From assembly GCA_019113915.1 (NCBI GenBank), contig DXGM01000013.1:62001-126000 (forward strand): 64,000 nt of DNA, written 5' to 3'. This document shows, piece after piece, positions 27,261 to 35,945 of the stretch. The notes beneath the pieces are model-generated. The model saw only the letters and a program-made list of their open reading frames with translations. It was not told the DNA's origin and ran no database searches. The stretch's first letter is position 1. Every line of letters begins with the position of its first letter. This DNA comes from Candidatus Gordonibacter avicola (GTDB taxonomy: Bacteria; Actinomycetota; Coriobacteriia; Coriobacteriales; Eggerthellaceae). Both the position numbers and the translations under genes were made by a program.

Positions 27261-27356
27261 AACGCACTCCTCTCCTCAGGTTTCCTTCTGCGACCCACTA
27301 CCGCTATCTCGGTACGGGTTTGGCAGAGCTTGCCGATGATTCGGCGCTTCGATGGT

Positions 27357-27377
27357 ACGAGCCGGCAGGTAAGTTTC
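27357..27377 (-). promoter_or_regulatory. Conserved AAACTTAC element, copy 4 (enzyme D promoter, minus strand)
   Basis: On the minus strand the 8-base core AAACTTAC at 27370-27377 is followed nine bases later by CGTA, the same spacing as in copies 2 and 3, but the T-run between is replaced by a GC-rich stretch. It lies 97 bases before the enzyme D start. Confidence 0.55.
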
Positions 27378-27442
27378 CCAGCCTTCAGCCGCGCCTTCTC
27401 GTGAAGCTTTGAGCACGCTGAATAAAGGAGGACGGCACTTAC

Positions 27443-27463
27443 AAACTTACTTTTTTGCCCGTA
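27443..27463 (+). promoter_or_regulatory. Conserved AAACTTAC element, copy 3 (enzyme E promoter)
   Basis: AAACTTACTTTTTT at 27443-27456, then CGTA at 27460-27463. It is 56 bases before the enzyme E start codon. Confidence 0.7.
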
Positions 27464-27498
27464 TTCTGCGGCCAGTTCGGTAAACGAGAGGAGCGAGT

Positions 27499-29907
27499 AT
27501 GGTGAAACGCATCGATATGGAAGTCGAGCAGGGCGGAACCAATGAGGTGCGGCCTGATTTCTTCCGCGAACCCCCGGTGAAATATACAGGCGGTGATCTG
27601 CCGTGGCAGTGGGAAGAAGATGGCCTGGTTGCAACCCGCACCGGAGCGTGGGCGGCTCCAGGTTGTCATGACGGCTGCGGCGTCATTGTGTACACGGATA
27701 AAGAGACGGGCCGGTTCGTGAAGGTGGAAGGCGACGAAGAGAGTCCCTACTACCAAGGGCGCCTGTGTGCCCGCTGCATCGCTCTTAAGGAGGCGGTGTA
27801 CCATCCCGACCGCGTCCTGCACCCGATGAAGCGCGATCCGCGCGACCGCGGCAAGGCTGACAAGTGGGAACGCATCTCGTGGGACGAGGCGTACGCGCTG
27901 ATCAAGGAGAAGTTCGACACCATCAAGGCCGAATCGGGCGCGAAAGCCGTCGTGTTCCACCTGGGAACCGGTCGCGGCACGGCACCTTATATGACACGGC
28001 TGCAGTACGCGTTCGGTTCCGTGCAGTACGCCTACATGCTGTCGGGCAACAGCTGCTATGTGCCGCGCGTGGGCGCCTCCAACGTGCTCATGGGTACCTA
28101 CACCGTGCCCGATTGCTCGCAGAACCACCACGACCGCTACGATCATGAGGGCTGGGTGCCGCCCAAGAACATATTCATTTGGGGTAACAACCCGCTCGTG
28201 TCTAATGCCGATGGCAACCTGGGCCACTGGATCGTCGACTGCATGAAGCGCGGCAGCAAGCTCGTGGTGGTGGATCCGAAGCTCACGTGGCTTGCTGCCC
28301 GCGCCGACCTGTGGCTGCAGATTCGTTGCGGCACCGATGCCGCGCTCGCGCTGGCTATGGGCAAATACATCGTCGAAGAGGATCTCTACGATCATGAATT
28401 CGTGGAGGGCTGGTGCTACGGTTTCGAGGAGTACTACGAGGCAACGCGTGAATGGACGCTCGAGCGCGCGAGCGAGGTCACCTGGATTCCTGCGGAGAAG
28501 ATCGCCTGCGCCGCGCGTATGATGGCCGAGAAGCCTACGGCAGTACAATGGGGACTTGCACTCGACATGACCATGGAGTGCCTCGCTGGCTCGGCTGCCG
28601 TCATCGACCTGTGGTCTATCACCGGACAAATTGACATCCCGGGCGGCATGGTGACAGTGCACCAACCATTCAACATTCAGACGTGGAACCCGCCCGATCC
28701 AGCCGAGTGTCTCACGCTCGAAGAGCAGAAGCAGCGCATCGGCGGCGAGGATTTTCCGGCGCTCAAATATTCGGGTGTGGTACTGACGCAGGCTGACATG
28801 ACGGTTGATCAAATGCTGTCGAACCGCCCGTACAAGATACGCGCGAATTGGATACAGTCCACGAACCCGCTGTCGTGCACGGCTCAGGAGCCGAACACGC
28901 GCATGGAGCAGGCCTACCTGAACGCGGAATTCAACGTCATGGTGGATCCATTCATGACACCTACGGCGCAAGCGTGTTGTGACGTGTTTTTGCCCGTGTG
29001 CCTCTACCCCGAGCGCAACGGCATTCGCTCCATCTACTACCACGTTCAGACCACAAACAAGGCGTGTGAAGCGCTTGGCGAAAGTAAGTCGGACATGGAA
29101 ATATGCTGGGAACTCGGACGCCAGTGGAACGCGGACATGTGGCCAGGCGAGACGCTGGAAGAGTTCTTCACCTTCACGATGAAGGAAACCGGTATGACGT
29201 TCGAGGAGGCGCGCGCCGAGAACTGGATCTACCCCGAGTATCACTACGAGAAGTTCCGCACGGGTGAGCAGCGCCCCGACGGCAAGCTCGGCTTCAACAC
29301 ACCCACGGGCCGCATTGAGTTGTACTCCACGCTGTTCGGCCAGTGGGGTCAACGCCCGGTGCCCCACTTTGCCGAGCCGCCCTACAGCCCCAACCAGGTG
29401 CCCGCGCGCTTTGACAAGGGCGAGTATCTGGCGAAGTACCCGCTTATCATGACCACAGGCGCGCGCCAATGGGCCTCGTTCCACTCCGAGCATCGCCAGA
29501 TTCCCCACCTGCGCGCACTGCATCCCAACCCCGAGTTCGAAATCGCACCGGCGACGGCTGAGGCGTACGGCGTGCGTCACGGCGACTGGTGCTGGATCGA
29601 GAACCATCTGGGTCGTGTGCAGATGAAGGCAAACGTGTCGCCGGTTCTGGACCCGTCCACCATTTCGCTCGACCACGCGTGGTGGTTTCCCGAGCGTGAC
29701 CCGGAGGACGATGGAGCCGGATGCTATGACACGTATCTTTCCAATCCAAACGTCATTGTGGAAGCGGGATGTGGAGAGAGCGGTTTTGGCAACAATTGCA
29801 AGTCGCATATGTGTCGCGTGTACAAATGCGAGCCGGAGGAAATTGTCGGCGACACCGACATGGACTATATCGTGGAGCGTTTCGCGATGAACGAGGAGCT
29901 GGTGTAA
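27499..29907 (+). CDS. Molybdoenzyme E: molybdopterin oxidoreductase catalytic subunit
   Basis: An 802-residue DMSO-reductase-family subunit with an N-terminal extension of about 25 residues over C and D. [4Fe-4S] ligands are C56, C60, C90 and C93, in the GCHDGC spacing (three residues between the first pair) shared with F and H rather than the four-residue spacing of A, C and D. C186 in SGNSCYVPR is the probable Mo ligand. FHSEHRQ and DHAWWFPER are present. The ATG follows GAGAGGAGCG. It forms an operon with a ferredoxin and an FKBP-type isomerase. Substrate unknown. Confidence 0.88.
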   Translation: MVKRIDMEVEQGGTNEVRPDFFREPPVKYTGGDLPWQWEEDGLVATRTGAWAAPGCHDGCGVIVYTDKETGRFVKVEGDEESPYYQGRLCARCIALKEAVYHPDRVLHPMKRDPRDRGKADKWERISWDEAYALIKEKFDTIKAESGAKAVVFHLGTGRGTAPYMTRLQYAFGSVQYAYMLSGNSCYVPRVGASNVLMGTYTVPDCSQNHHDRYDHEGWVPPKNIFIWGNNPLVSNADGNLGHWIVDCMKRGSKLVVVDPKLTWLAARADLWLQIRCGTDAALALAMGKYIVEEDLYDHEFVEGWCYGFEEYYEATREWTLERASEVTWIPAEKIACAARMMAEKPTAVQWGLALDMTMECLAGSAAVIDLWSITGQIDIPGGMVTVHQPFNIQTWNPPDPAECLTLEEQKQRIGGEDFPALKYSGVVLTQADMTVDQMLSNRPYKIRANWIQSTNPLSCTAQEPNTRMEQAYLNAEFNVMVDPFMTPTAQACCDVFLPVCLYPERNGIRSIYYHVQTTNKACEALGESKSDMEICWELGRQWNADMWPGETLEEFFTFTMKETGMTFEEARAENWIYPEYHYEKFRTGEQRPDGKLGFNTPTGRIELYSTLFGQWGQRPVPHFAEPPYSPNQVPARFDKGEYLAKYPLIMTTGARQWASFHSEHRQIPHLRALHPNPEFEIAPATAEAYGVRHGDWCWIENHLGRVQMKANVSPVLDPSTISLDHAWWFPERDPEDDGAGCYDTYLSNPNVIVEAGCGESGFGNNCKSHMCRVYKCEPEEIVGDTDMDYIVERFAMNEELV

Positions 29908-30270
29908 ATGGCAAACGACAAGGTCTTCGGTCTTCTGATCAACTATGAATTCTGCACTGGCTGCCACTCGTGTGAGGTGTCGTGTCAGATGGAGCACAAT
30001 TTGCCACCAGACCGCTGGGGTATCAAAATTCAGAAGGTGGGTCCCTGGCACATTGGCGGAGATGACTACCAGTACGATTTTGTACCTGTACCCACCGACC
30101 AGTGCAATCTCTGTGGAGAGCGCACGACGAAAGGCAAGAAGCCGTTGTGCGTGAAGCACTGTCAGAGCCTGGCTATGCGTTTTGGTTCAGTGGACGAACT
30201 TGTGCACGATATAGACGGCACAACAAAATACGTCCTCTTTGTGCCCAAGGCCGGTACGCTGCGGTCATAA
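29908..30270 (+). CDS. 4Fe-4S dicluster ferredoxin subunit (partner of E)
   Basis: A 120-residue small subunit with CTGCHSCEVSC, CNLC and CVKHC ligand sets, for two [4Fe-4S] clusters. Its ATG follows the stop codon of enzyme E with no spacer, so the two are translationally coupled and should form one complex. Confidence 0.92.
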   Translation: MANDKVFGLLINYEFCTGCHSCEVSCQMEHNLPPDRWGIKIQKVGPWHIGGDDYQYDFVPVPTDQCNLCGERTTKGKKPLCVKHCQSLAMRFGSVDELVHDIDGTTKYVLFVPKAGTLRS

Positions 30271-30292
30271 AAATGATTGCATCTTAGTCTGC

Positions 30293-30322
30293 GGAAAAGG
30301 GCCTAGCGAGGGGTCCTTTTCC
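30293..30322 (+). other. Hairpin between the E ferredoxin and the FKBP gene
   Basis: GGAAAAGG and CCTTTTCC form the base of a stem-loop (inner GCC against GGT) followed by CTTTTA. It may act as a partial terminator that lowers FKBP expression relative to enzyme E. Confidence 0.5.
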
Positions 30323-30342
30323 CTTTTACGAAGGAGTTCATC

Positions 30343-30768
30343 ATGGTTGCTTACGGCACGACCGTACGAGTGCACTACGTGGGAACATGCGCAGACGGCA
30401 CGGTGTTCGATAGCACTGAAGGTTTGGAACCTCTTGAGTTCACCGTGGGTTCGGGAAAGGTAATTCATGGCTTTGACGAAGCGGTTGCGTCCATGAAGGT
30501 GGGGGAGACAAAATCTGTCACGGTACCAGCGTGTAACGCATTCGGCGTATGGTGCGAAGATAAAGTGGAATGTGCTCCCTTGTATGCACTTCCGAATGCG
30601 AAAGACGTACGTGTGGGCAAGTTGTTCTACTTCGTGACGGAGGTGGGTATACGCATTCCTGCCAAGGTGCTGGATATCGAAGCGGGAGTGGCGCGCATCG
30701 ATTTTAATCATCCTCTCGCAGGTCAGGATCTTACGTATCAGATCGAACTGCTGGATGAGTTGGGCTGA
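30343..30768 (+). CDS. FKBP-type peptidyl-prolyl isomerase, SlyD-like
   Basis: A 141-residue protein with the FKBP fold (VRVHYVGTCADGTVFDST at residues 8-25, GKVIHGFDEAVASMKVGE) and an insert-in-flap segment as in SlyD. The His/Cys-rich metal-binding tail of E. coli SlyD is missing. SlyD-type proteins fold proteins and, in E. coli, help hydrogenase maturation. It is third in the enzyme E operon, after a hairpin, with CGAAGGAG as ribosome site. A role as folding or cofactor-insertion chaperone for the neighbouring molybdoenzyme is inferred from position. Confidence 0.88.
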   Translation: MVAYGTTVRVHYVGTCADGTVFDSTEGLEPLEFTVGSGKVIHGFDEAVASMKVGETKSVTVPACNAFGVWCEDKVECAPLYALPNAKDVRVGKLFYFVTEVGIRIPAKVLDIEAGVARIDFNHPLAGQDLTYQIELLDELG

Positions 30769-30796
30769 CGTAGCTGTATAGATTTTAGCTTCGGGT

Positions 30797-32401
30797 TTAG
30801 CGCTCTGCTGGAGCCAGAAACTCCATGTTGGAGAGGCCGTAAAGGTCAACAAGTTTGAACGAAATAAGCAGTAAGAGTCTGACATCTGGGTTGTCCAGAT
30901 CGAGTGCCAGTATCTTTTTGGCTTTTTCGAGCCGGTAAACGAAGCTACTGCGTTGCAAGTTAAGGTGCTTGCTTGCCTCGCTGGAGTTGCAACCTGATAC
31001 GAGGTATGTTTTCAGAGCAAGGTATAGGTCCTGGTTTTGCTGCGCGAGTTCGATGAGTGGTCGTGGGCAGAAACGCTCAGGATTCATTTCCTTCATGATG
31101 AAGTTCATACCAATGTTGAGTGCATGATCGGTGAATAGAATAAGCTGGTCATCGTTTGCGGCATAGCCTTGCCGCAAGGCTGCAAATGCCTGTCGGTAGC
31201 TGTCTCGCAAACTGCGTAGTCCGTAGTACGGTGCACTTGCACCTGCGATGAGGTGGTGCTCCTTGGCGAAGTGCCTAAAGTTGGTAAAGAACTGCTCGTG
31301 AGGTATATTCATGCGCGAGCAGTTCACCACGGCGATAATGCGGTTCTCTGCAACGAATGCCAAGCAATCGAACGTCGCCTGGAGGCGACTGCATACGGCG
31401 GCATAGGGGCGCATGAAACAGCAGTCTTGAATTTGCAGGGATGACGCAAAATCGATGCACAGACAGCGATACTCGTCGGCGTCTTGGCTCCACCCTTGCG
31501 CGATGGCGCTTTGAATAAGATCGGCATCGGACACCTGTTTCCCCTGGATAAGCGCTTTTAACGAGGAATGGGCATTGATGAACGGCTGACTGCTCCCCGT
31601 GGCACTATTCGCACGAAACAGCCGCTCGATAGCAGCAGCAAGCGTGAGCATGGGTGCGCAGTCATGCTCACCGACGGGCTGGTAGTTAGGATGGACGGAA
31701 AGGACAACAGCATATTCGGGTGACAGTGTAATAGTTGAACGTAGCACGGTGCAGTGAAACGCGTGCATCGTGGAAAACGTAGGAACGTGAGACGCAAAGT
31801 TTTCGCCGCCTTGCTCGTCTTCTACGCCATCGAACATCATGCTTGTGGGAAGATACTCGCCCTCTGTGATGAGATCGGTTTGTTCGCGCGTAAAGCGTTC
31901 ATTGCGGTACACGCGGTAGGCAAGAACGCGGCTGAACGGGTCGGTAATGCACAGATCGTTTTTGAAGATCTTGAGGCTTGCGTTTACGAGATCGGGAAGC
32001 TCGCCGCCTCGCTCAACAATCATACCGAGTTCGCGTTCCCAAGCGTTGAGACGTTGGAATGCCTCTTGGACAGCGTTAAAGGTTTTGCTCTCCTGGTACT
32101 CCGCATTGACCCACACAATATCGCAGTTCTTTGCTTCGAGGCAGTATGCAGGAGGCACGCCACGACACACGAAGGTGAGCGCGAGGTGCGGGTTGCGGCT
32201 CAGTTGTCGCTTAATTTTGTCTTTAGCGTTTTCGAGATCTTGGTGGTTAGTTACATAGACGATATGTTCTGAGAGACGGGGTTCGCCGGCACCAAATAGT
32301 GCTGGATAGTCAAGGGTTGGCTCGCATGCATTTGAGCATATGCTGGAACCTGCGACTGCTTCGCCCAGTTCGTGCTCGATGGTTTGAAGACTCAATTTCA
32401 T
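30797..32401 (-). CDS. PucR-type transcriptional regulator
   Basis: A 534-residue soluble regulator. The C-terminal PucR HTH is clear (SSEASKHLNLQRSSFVYRLE, about residues 463-520). An N-terminal sensing region precedes a CdaR-like middle domain. The ATG at 32401 is chosen because the 40 residues upstream in the same frame are unlike a protein. It converges on the enzyme E operon and has the same architecture as 42432, so it may activate enzyme C, D and E promoters through the AAACTTAC element. That link is untested. Confidence 0.85.
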   Translation of the reverse strand: MKLSLQTIEHELGEAVAGSSICSNACEPTLDYPALFGAGEPRLSEHIVYVTNHQDLENAKDKIKRQLSRNPHLALTFVCRGVPPAYCLEAKNCDIVWVNAEYQESKTFNAVQEAFQRLNAWERELGMIVERGGELPDLVNASLKIFKNDLCITDPFSRVLAYRVYRNERFTREQTDLITEGEYLPTSMMFDGVEDEQGGENFASHVPTFSTMHAFHCTVLRSTITLSPEYAVVLSVHPNYQPVGEHDCAPMLTLAAAIERLFRANSATGSSQPFINAHSSLKALIQGKQVSDADLIQSAIAQGWSQDADEYRCLCIDFASSLQIQDCCFMRPYAAVCSRLQATFDCLAFVAENRIIAVVNCSRMNIPHEQFFTNFRHFAKEHHLIAGASAPYYGLRSLRDSYRQAFAALRQGYAANDDQLILFTDHALNIGMNFIMKEMNPERFCPRPLIELAQQNQDLYLALKTYLVSGCNSSEASKHLNLQRSSFVYRLEKAKKILALDLDNPDVRLLLLISFKLVDLYGLSNMEFLAPAER

Positions 32402-32538
32402 GGCACGCCTTCGGAGAGGTTTTGTTGATGCTGCTATTTTACCATCGAGGTAGGCATGCTCGCCTCTCTTCCATTTTGGGAATGCTTCTTCGAAAGGGGG
32501 TGTGTTACAATGCACATACAATCGGAACGGAGGATGCC

Positions 32539-32766
32539 ATGAGTACCACGTATACCATGAGGATGCAGGAAGGGCAAAAGAAGCTCATCAGCGAATATGC
32601 CAAGATGCAGGGTGTGTCCATGGCCGATCTAATGATTTCCTCAACGCTTGATGTCATTGAAGACGCTTTGGATTTGCGCGATTGGAAAGCCGCGAAGGAA
32701 GAATTTGACGCGCATCCGGTCACGTATAGTAACGATGAAATTATGCGAGAATTCGGGCTGAGATGA
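32539..32766 (+). CDS. Type II antitoxin, RelB/DUF6290-like
   Basis: A 75-residue protein with a ribbon-helix-helix-like N terminus (TTYTMRMQEGQKKLISEYAK) and an acidic, helical C terminus that would wrap the toxin. ATG after ACGGAGGATG. It overlaps the RelE-like toxin gene by four bases (ATGA), the standard antitoxin-first arrangement. Confidence 0.85.
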   Translation: MSTTYTMRMQEGQKKLISEYAKMQGVSMADLMISSTLDVIEDALDLRDWKAAKEEFDAHPVTYSNDEIMREFGLR

Positions 32767-33032
32767 CCGCCTGGAAGTTGGAGTATTCCGAGGCTGCTCG
32801 GCGTCAGCTTCATAAGATGGATGCCGGACAGCGTACGCTGGTGCTGTCGTGGATGAATAAGAACATCGACGGATGTTCCGACCCACGTTCGCAGGGAAAG
32901 TCGCTAACCGGCCAGCTGCCAGGCATGTGGCGCTATCGCATAGGGAATTACCGTGTGTTATGTGATCTACAGGACGACCGCGCGGTGGTGGTTTCTATCA
33001 AAGTGGGTCACCGTCGCGATGTGTATAGATGA
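32763..33032 (+). CDS. Type II toxin, RelE/ParE-like
   Basis: An 89-residue protein with the RelE fold signature RYRIGNYRVLCDLQDD and the C-terminal basic end GHRRDVYR. It is expected to cleave mRNA on the ribosome. It is translationally coupled to the antitoxin by a four-base overlap. Confidence 0.87.
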   Translation: MTAWKLEYSEAARRQLHKMDAGQRTLVLSWMNKNIDGCSDPRSQGKSLTGQLPGMWRYRIGNYRVLCDLQDDRAVVVSIKVGHRRDVYR

Positions 33033-33094
33033 CGGGCGTGGGGAACGTGATTATCTGAGAGATTGTGCTCGCAGGGCAGAAAACAACCTAACTG

Positions 33095-33391
33095 TTAGCG
33101 AAACAGTTCGTCGTGTGATCCGGTGCGTTGAAACACTGCCAAGCCTTCGCCTGTTTTCCAGATGAGAAGCCAATCTCCCGCGTTTGCGACATGGCATTCA
33201 TAGCTGCCCTTCCAAACGCCAGTGAGCACATGCATATTGTGACGACGCACAAGTTCGTTGTGGCTTCGCTCGCTATTCTCAAGCACGAGGGCGAAAACGC
33301 TTTCAAGAGGTGCTGTGTCCACGTGCTTTTTTTGAAGCTGTTTGAAGTCGCGCTTGAATTGGGGAGTGAATCGAGCACTCAGGCGCGCCAT
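33095..33391 (-). CDS. Type II toxin, YafQ-like mRNA interferase
   Basis: A 98-residue RelE-superfamily toxin of the YafQ group. It starts FTPQFKRDFKQLQKK and ends with the family's GSHDELF, where the histidine is the catalytic residue in YafQ. The start codon directly follows the antitoxin stop. This second toxin-antitoxin pair is on the opposite strand from, and converges with, the first. Confidence 0.87.
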   Translation of the reverse strand: MARLSARFTPQFKRDFKQLQKKHVDTAPLESVFALVLENSERSHNELVRRHNMHVLTGVWKGSYECHVANAGDWLLIWKTGEGLAVFQRTGSHDELFR

Positions 33392-33661
33392 TTAAGCCTC
33401 CAGGGCTTCCATGAGTTCCTCGACGGTTTTGTATCCCGGTTTCCCTTCGGCAATGATGCGATCCGCTTCTTCGATGGCGCGCAAAGATTCCTCGTTGGGC
33501 AGCGGCGTGGTGATGTTAAGGGGAATGGCTCGCTCGCGCACCATTTGGCGATAGAAGGCGCGCGTGACCGAAGAAAGATCGAAACCAAAGCTCTCGGCGA
33601 TGCGGGCAGCTTCTTCTTTTATGCTCTCGTCCACGCGGACGGTAACCGATGCCATAGCCAT
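33392..33661 (-). CDS. Type II antitoxin, RelB/DinJ-like
   Basis: An 89-residue protein with the RelB/DinJ ribbon-helix-helix (SVTVRVDESIKEEAARIAES) and the typical IPLNITTP followed by an acidic tail. The ATG at 33661 follows AAGGAGGATC; an alternative ATG two codons downstream is possible. Confidence 0.88.
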   Translation of the reverse strand: MAMASVTVRVDESIKEEAARIAESFGFDLSSVTRAFYRQMVRERAIPLNITTPLPNEESLRAIEEADRIIAEGKPGYKTVEELMEALEA

Positions 33662-33848
33662 GAGATCCTCCTTGTGCTTAATAATTTATAACTAATGCAA
33701 GACGATAGTATCAGTATGTCTTACATTTCGCAAGAAGGAGGGCTGCCAAAAAGAGGTAAGGAATGTTTCGTGAGTTCTCTAAAACAGCACTTATCGTTAT
33801 AACGAGGCAAGTTTTCATGGTTAGCGTACTTGGCAATCCGGCGCGTTC

Positions 33849-33918
33849 AAGTGTGACGCGCTTCGCGCTACAGATTACACCAAGGGCTGGTTGCCATCCC
33901 TACCGTAATGACGAGGGC
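33849..33918 (+). repeat. Dispersed 70-base intergenic repeat, copy 1
   Basis: The 19-mer AAGTGTGACGCGCTTCGCG is followed 30 bases later by CCCTACCGTAATGACGAGGGC. The same 19-mer and a near-identical second block at the same 30-base distance occur inverted at 44348-44417. Confidence 0.7.
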
Positions 33919-34209
33919 GTGTTCTCCTGCGATTAACGTGCTTGCATGGTGGCCCCCCGTAGGGTCACTCCAGTGCACCCGCTCCGCCATAGGCGGAGAA
34001 CGCAACCTCAACCTGTGTTTTCGCGCTTGCGCGCGAACGGGGCTGTAACAAAAGTTCCCTTTGTGAGTTTTCGTAGGGCAAGCTGGCAGGTTAAGTGCTT
34101 TTGTACCTCTCCCTACGGAGGTTTCCCCAACTGCATGGCAAGACCAACAAGTCAGTCAGCCCGCGTCGTAAAGCTAGGCAAGGCAGCCGCCTCATGGTGA
34201 AATAGATAG

Positions 34210-34229
34210 CGCGATAGCGCGCCACACTT
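34210..34229 (-). repeat. Partial copy of the dispersed repeat
   Basis: On the minus strand AAGTGTGGCGCGCTATCGCG resembles the 19-mer block of the repeat at 33849; the second block is absent. Confidence 0.4.
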
Positions 34230-34340
34230 TGATGGGCGACGATCGCTCTGCCAGAGGTGGAAACGCAATCGGCAAAAGGTATGCCAAAGGGAGGCTGACT
34301 CTGATTTCAGCTTTGCGCGACACTCAGTTCCCGAGAAAAT

Positions 34341-34478
34341 GGCAGGGATCGCCGTTTGGGTACGGATTTTCGAATTCGAAAGAGGCGAATATTCTCTCCC
34401 GATAAAGAAATGCCTGGTCGTGATTTCCCAAAACCCATTTCAACCCTCGTAATCCGTACCTAAACGGCGATCTCTGCC
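34341..34478. repeat. Long imperfect inverted repeat
   Basis: Two 28-base arms at 34341-34368 and 34451-34478, running from GGCAGGGATCGCCG inward to TACGGATT, match as reverse complements with two mismatches. The 82 bases between include the small palindrome TTTCGAATTCGAAA. It could be a stable RNA stem, a MITE-like element or a protein-binding site. Confidence 0.65.
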
Positions 34479-34538
34479 AACCAGTTCCCAATCAAGTGCC
34501 AAGCTGCGATCATTCGCTACCATCCCTCTCAAACAACA

Positions 34539-34569
34539 ATCGGCCGCAGGCTTGTAGCCTGCGGCCGAT
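34539..34569 (-). terminator. Terminator of the minus-strand MFS gene
   Basis: A perfect 13-bp stem, ATCGGCCGCAGGC and GCCTGCGGCCGAT, with a 5-base loop. On the minus strand it is followed by TTGTTGTTT. It is 110 bases past the MFS stop. Confidence 0.82.
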
Positions 34570-34678
34570 CTCATCTCGGCGAAACGTGGCGTTCAGGGGG
34601 TTGCTGCGCTTCGCGTTGATGGTTGGTGAATCCTCGCCCGCCAAGGCGGGGAGGGGTGTGATGTGCGGAAGAACTCTG

Positions 34679-35911
34679 CTACTTCTCGCCTTCAGCCTGC
34701 GAAGACGTGGCATACTTGCTGCAGCGTGCCATGAATACGATGGCGCATACCACGCCAATCACGCCCACAATACCCAGCGGCACGGCGGTCATCGCCCAAC
34801 TTCCCGTGGACTCCACGATGGCACCCGCGATGGGGGCTGCAGGAATACCACCGAAGTTCGACCCGATAGGCAGTGCGGCCATGACCAGCGCCACGCCAGC
34901 CGGGGTCTTAGCGGCCCATTGTGCGTTCGAGAACAGTGCCGGCGGCACAATGTTGGTGAACAGGCCTACGAGTACGGCAACCACAATAATCATTGCCTGA
35001 CCAGTAAAGATAAACTGGATGATGCCCGCAACGGTGCACAGCACCATGGTTCCCACCAAAATCAACGGCTGGTTCTTCACCTTGTTCAGCACCACGCCAA
35101 TGATGAGCGAACCAATGATGCCGGTGACGGTGGTGATGGACGAGATGGAGTTCGCGGCCGCCATGTCCATACCCACAAGCGGGGTCTGCAAATACGTGGG
35201 CGCCATGGCCGACCACACGGAGAAAATGAAGGCAAAGCATGCGAAGATAATAACCAGAAGCCACGAGTTCAGCGAGGTCAGGCCTGCCCACGGCTTCACG
35301 TCGCCGCTGCCAGCCACCATCTGCATCTCTTCGGCGTGGTTGATGCGTACGCCGAAGACGGTCAGCACCAGGCCTACAACCACAATGGCCAGGCATACCC
35401 ACCACACGCCTTGCCAGCTGCCCGTGGCATTCAGAATAAACGCGTAGGAGTTCAGCATAATGAGGGATCCGGCCGCGGTCCAGCAGGCCCAAATGGAGTT
35501 CGGCAGGCCGCGCTTGGCCGGATCCTTAAACAGAAGGGCAATGAGCGTCGGGCCGGCCGTGGCCAAAAAGCCGTTGCCGAGGCCGCCGATGAAACGTGAC
35601 GCAATGAACACTTCCACGTTGGGGGCCAGCACGCCAATGAGCGAGTCGAGCGCCATGCACACCAGCGCGGCAATGAGCATGCCCTTCGGCCCGATCTTCG
35701 TCTGAATCATACCTGTGGCAAACGCAATGATAGTGCCGGCCACCGAGCAGGCAGACATGAACCATCCGGCCTGGCCCAGGTCGCATTGGAAGTACGCCAT
35801 GAGGCTGCCCATGGCGGGCGGTACCTTAAAAAAGCCAATGGCGAAAATGGCTCCCATAATAAATATGAGAATAAAGTTCGCCCACGCGTTGCCGGTCTTT
35901 GCTTTTTCCAT
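34679..35911 (-). CDS. MFS transporter
   Basis: A 410-residue, twelve-helix carrier. The ATG at 35911 follows GAGGAGAGGG; the in-frame upstream extension is unlike protein. Helix four region RFIGGLGNGFLATAGPTLIA and the RINHAEEM loop after helix six differ from the OFA-like genes. It lies downstream of the minus-strand zinc-ribbon gene at 36151, separated by a 106-base hairpin-forming repeat. Probably part of the enzyme F neighbourhood, divergent from it. Substrate unknown. Confidence 0.88.
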   Translation of the reverse strand: MEKAKTGNAWANFILIFIMGAIFAIGFFKVPPAMGSLMAYFQCDLGQAGWFMSACSVAGTIIAFATGMIQTKIGPKGMLIAALVCMALDSLIGVLAPNVEVFIASRFIGGLGNGFLATAGPTLIALLFKDPAKRGLPNSIWACWTAAGSLIMLNSYAFILNATGSWQGVWWVCLAIVVVGLVLTVFGVRINHAEEMQMVAGSGDVKPWAGLTSLNSWLLVIIFACFAFIFSVWSAMAPTYLQTPLVGMDMAAANSISSITTVTGIIGSLIIGVVLNKVKNQPLILVGTMVLCTVAGIIQFIFTGQAMIIVVAVLVGLFTNIVPPALFSNAQWAAKTPAGVALVMAALPIGSNFGGIPAAPIAGAIVESTGSWAMTAVPLGIVGVIGVVCAIVFMARCSKYATSSQAEGEK

Positions 35912-35945
35912 AATTTCCCTCTCCTCTTGTTGGCAGGTCCTGCCA

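Larger units (their letters stand above)
33662..34678. other. Repeat-rich gap without genes
   Basis: About 1 kb with no supportable coding region. It holds a 70-base dispersed repeat (33849-33918), a related partial copy (34210-34229), a long imperfect inverted repeat (34341-34478) and the terminator of the minus-strand MFS (34539-34569). No tRNA, transposase or recognisable RNA family was found, but a structured RNA remains possible. Confidence 0.6.

Noticed and set aside
27439-30159. A 906-codon minus-strand open frame across the enzyme E set
   Set aside because: It is antisense to enzyme E and its ferredoxin, both with strong family motifs; the translation is His/Arg/Val-rich and matches no family.
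33700-34678. CRISPR array, tRNA or insertion sequence in the 33.7-34.7 kb gap
   Set aside because: Repeats are inverted or dispersed rather than regularly spaced, no cloverleaf or T-loop consensus is visible, and there is no transposase.
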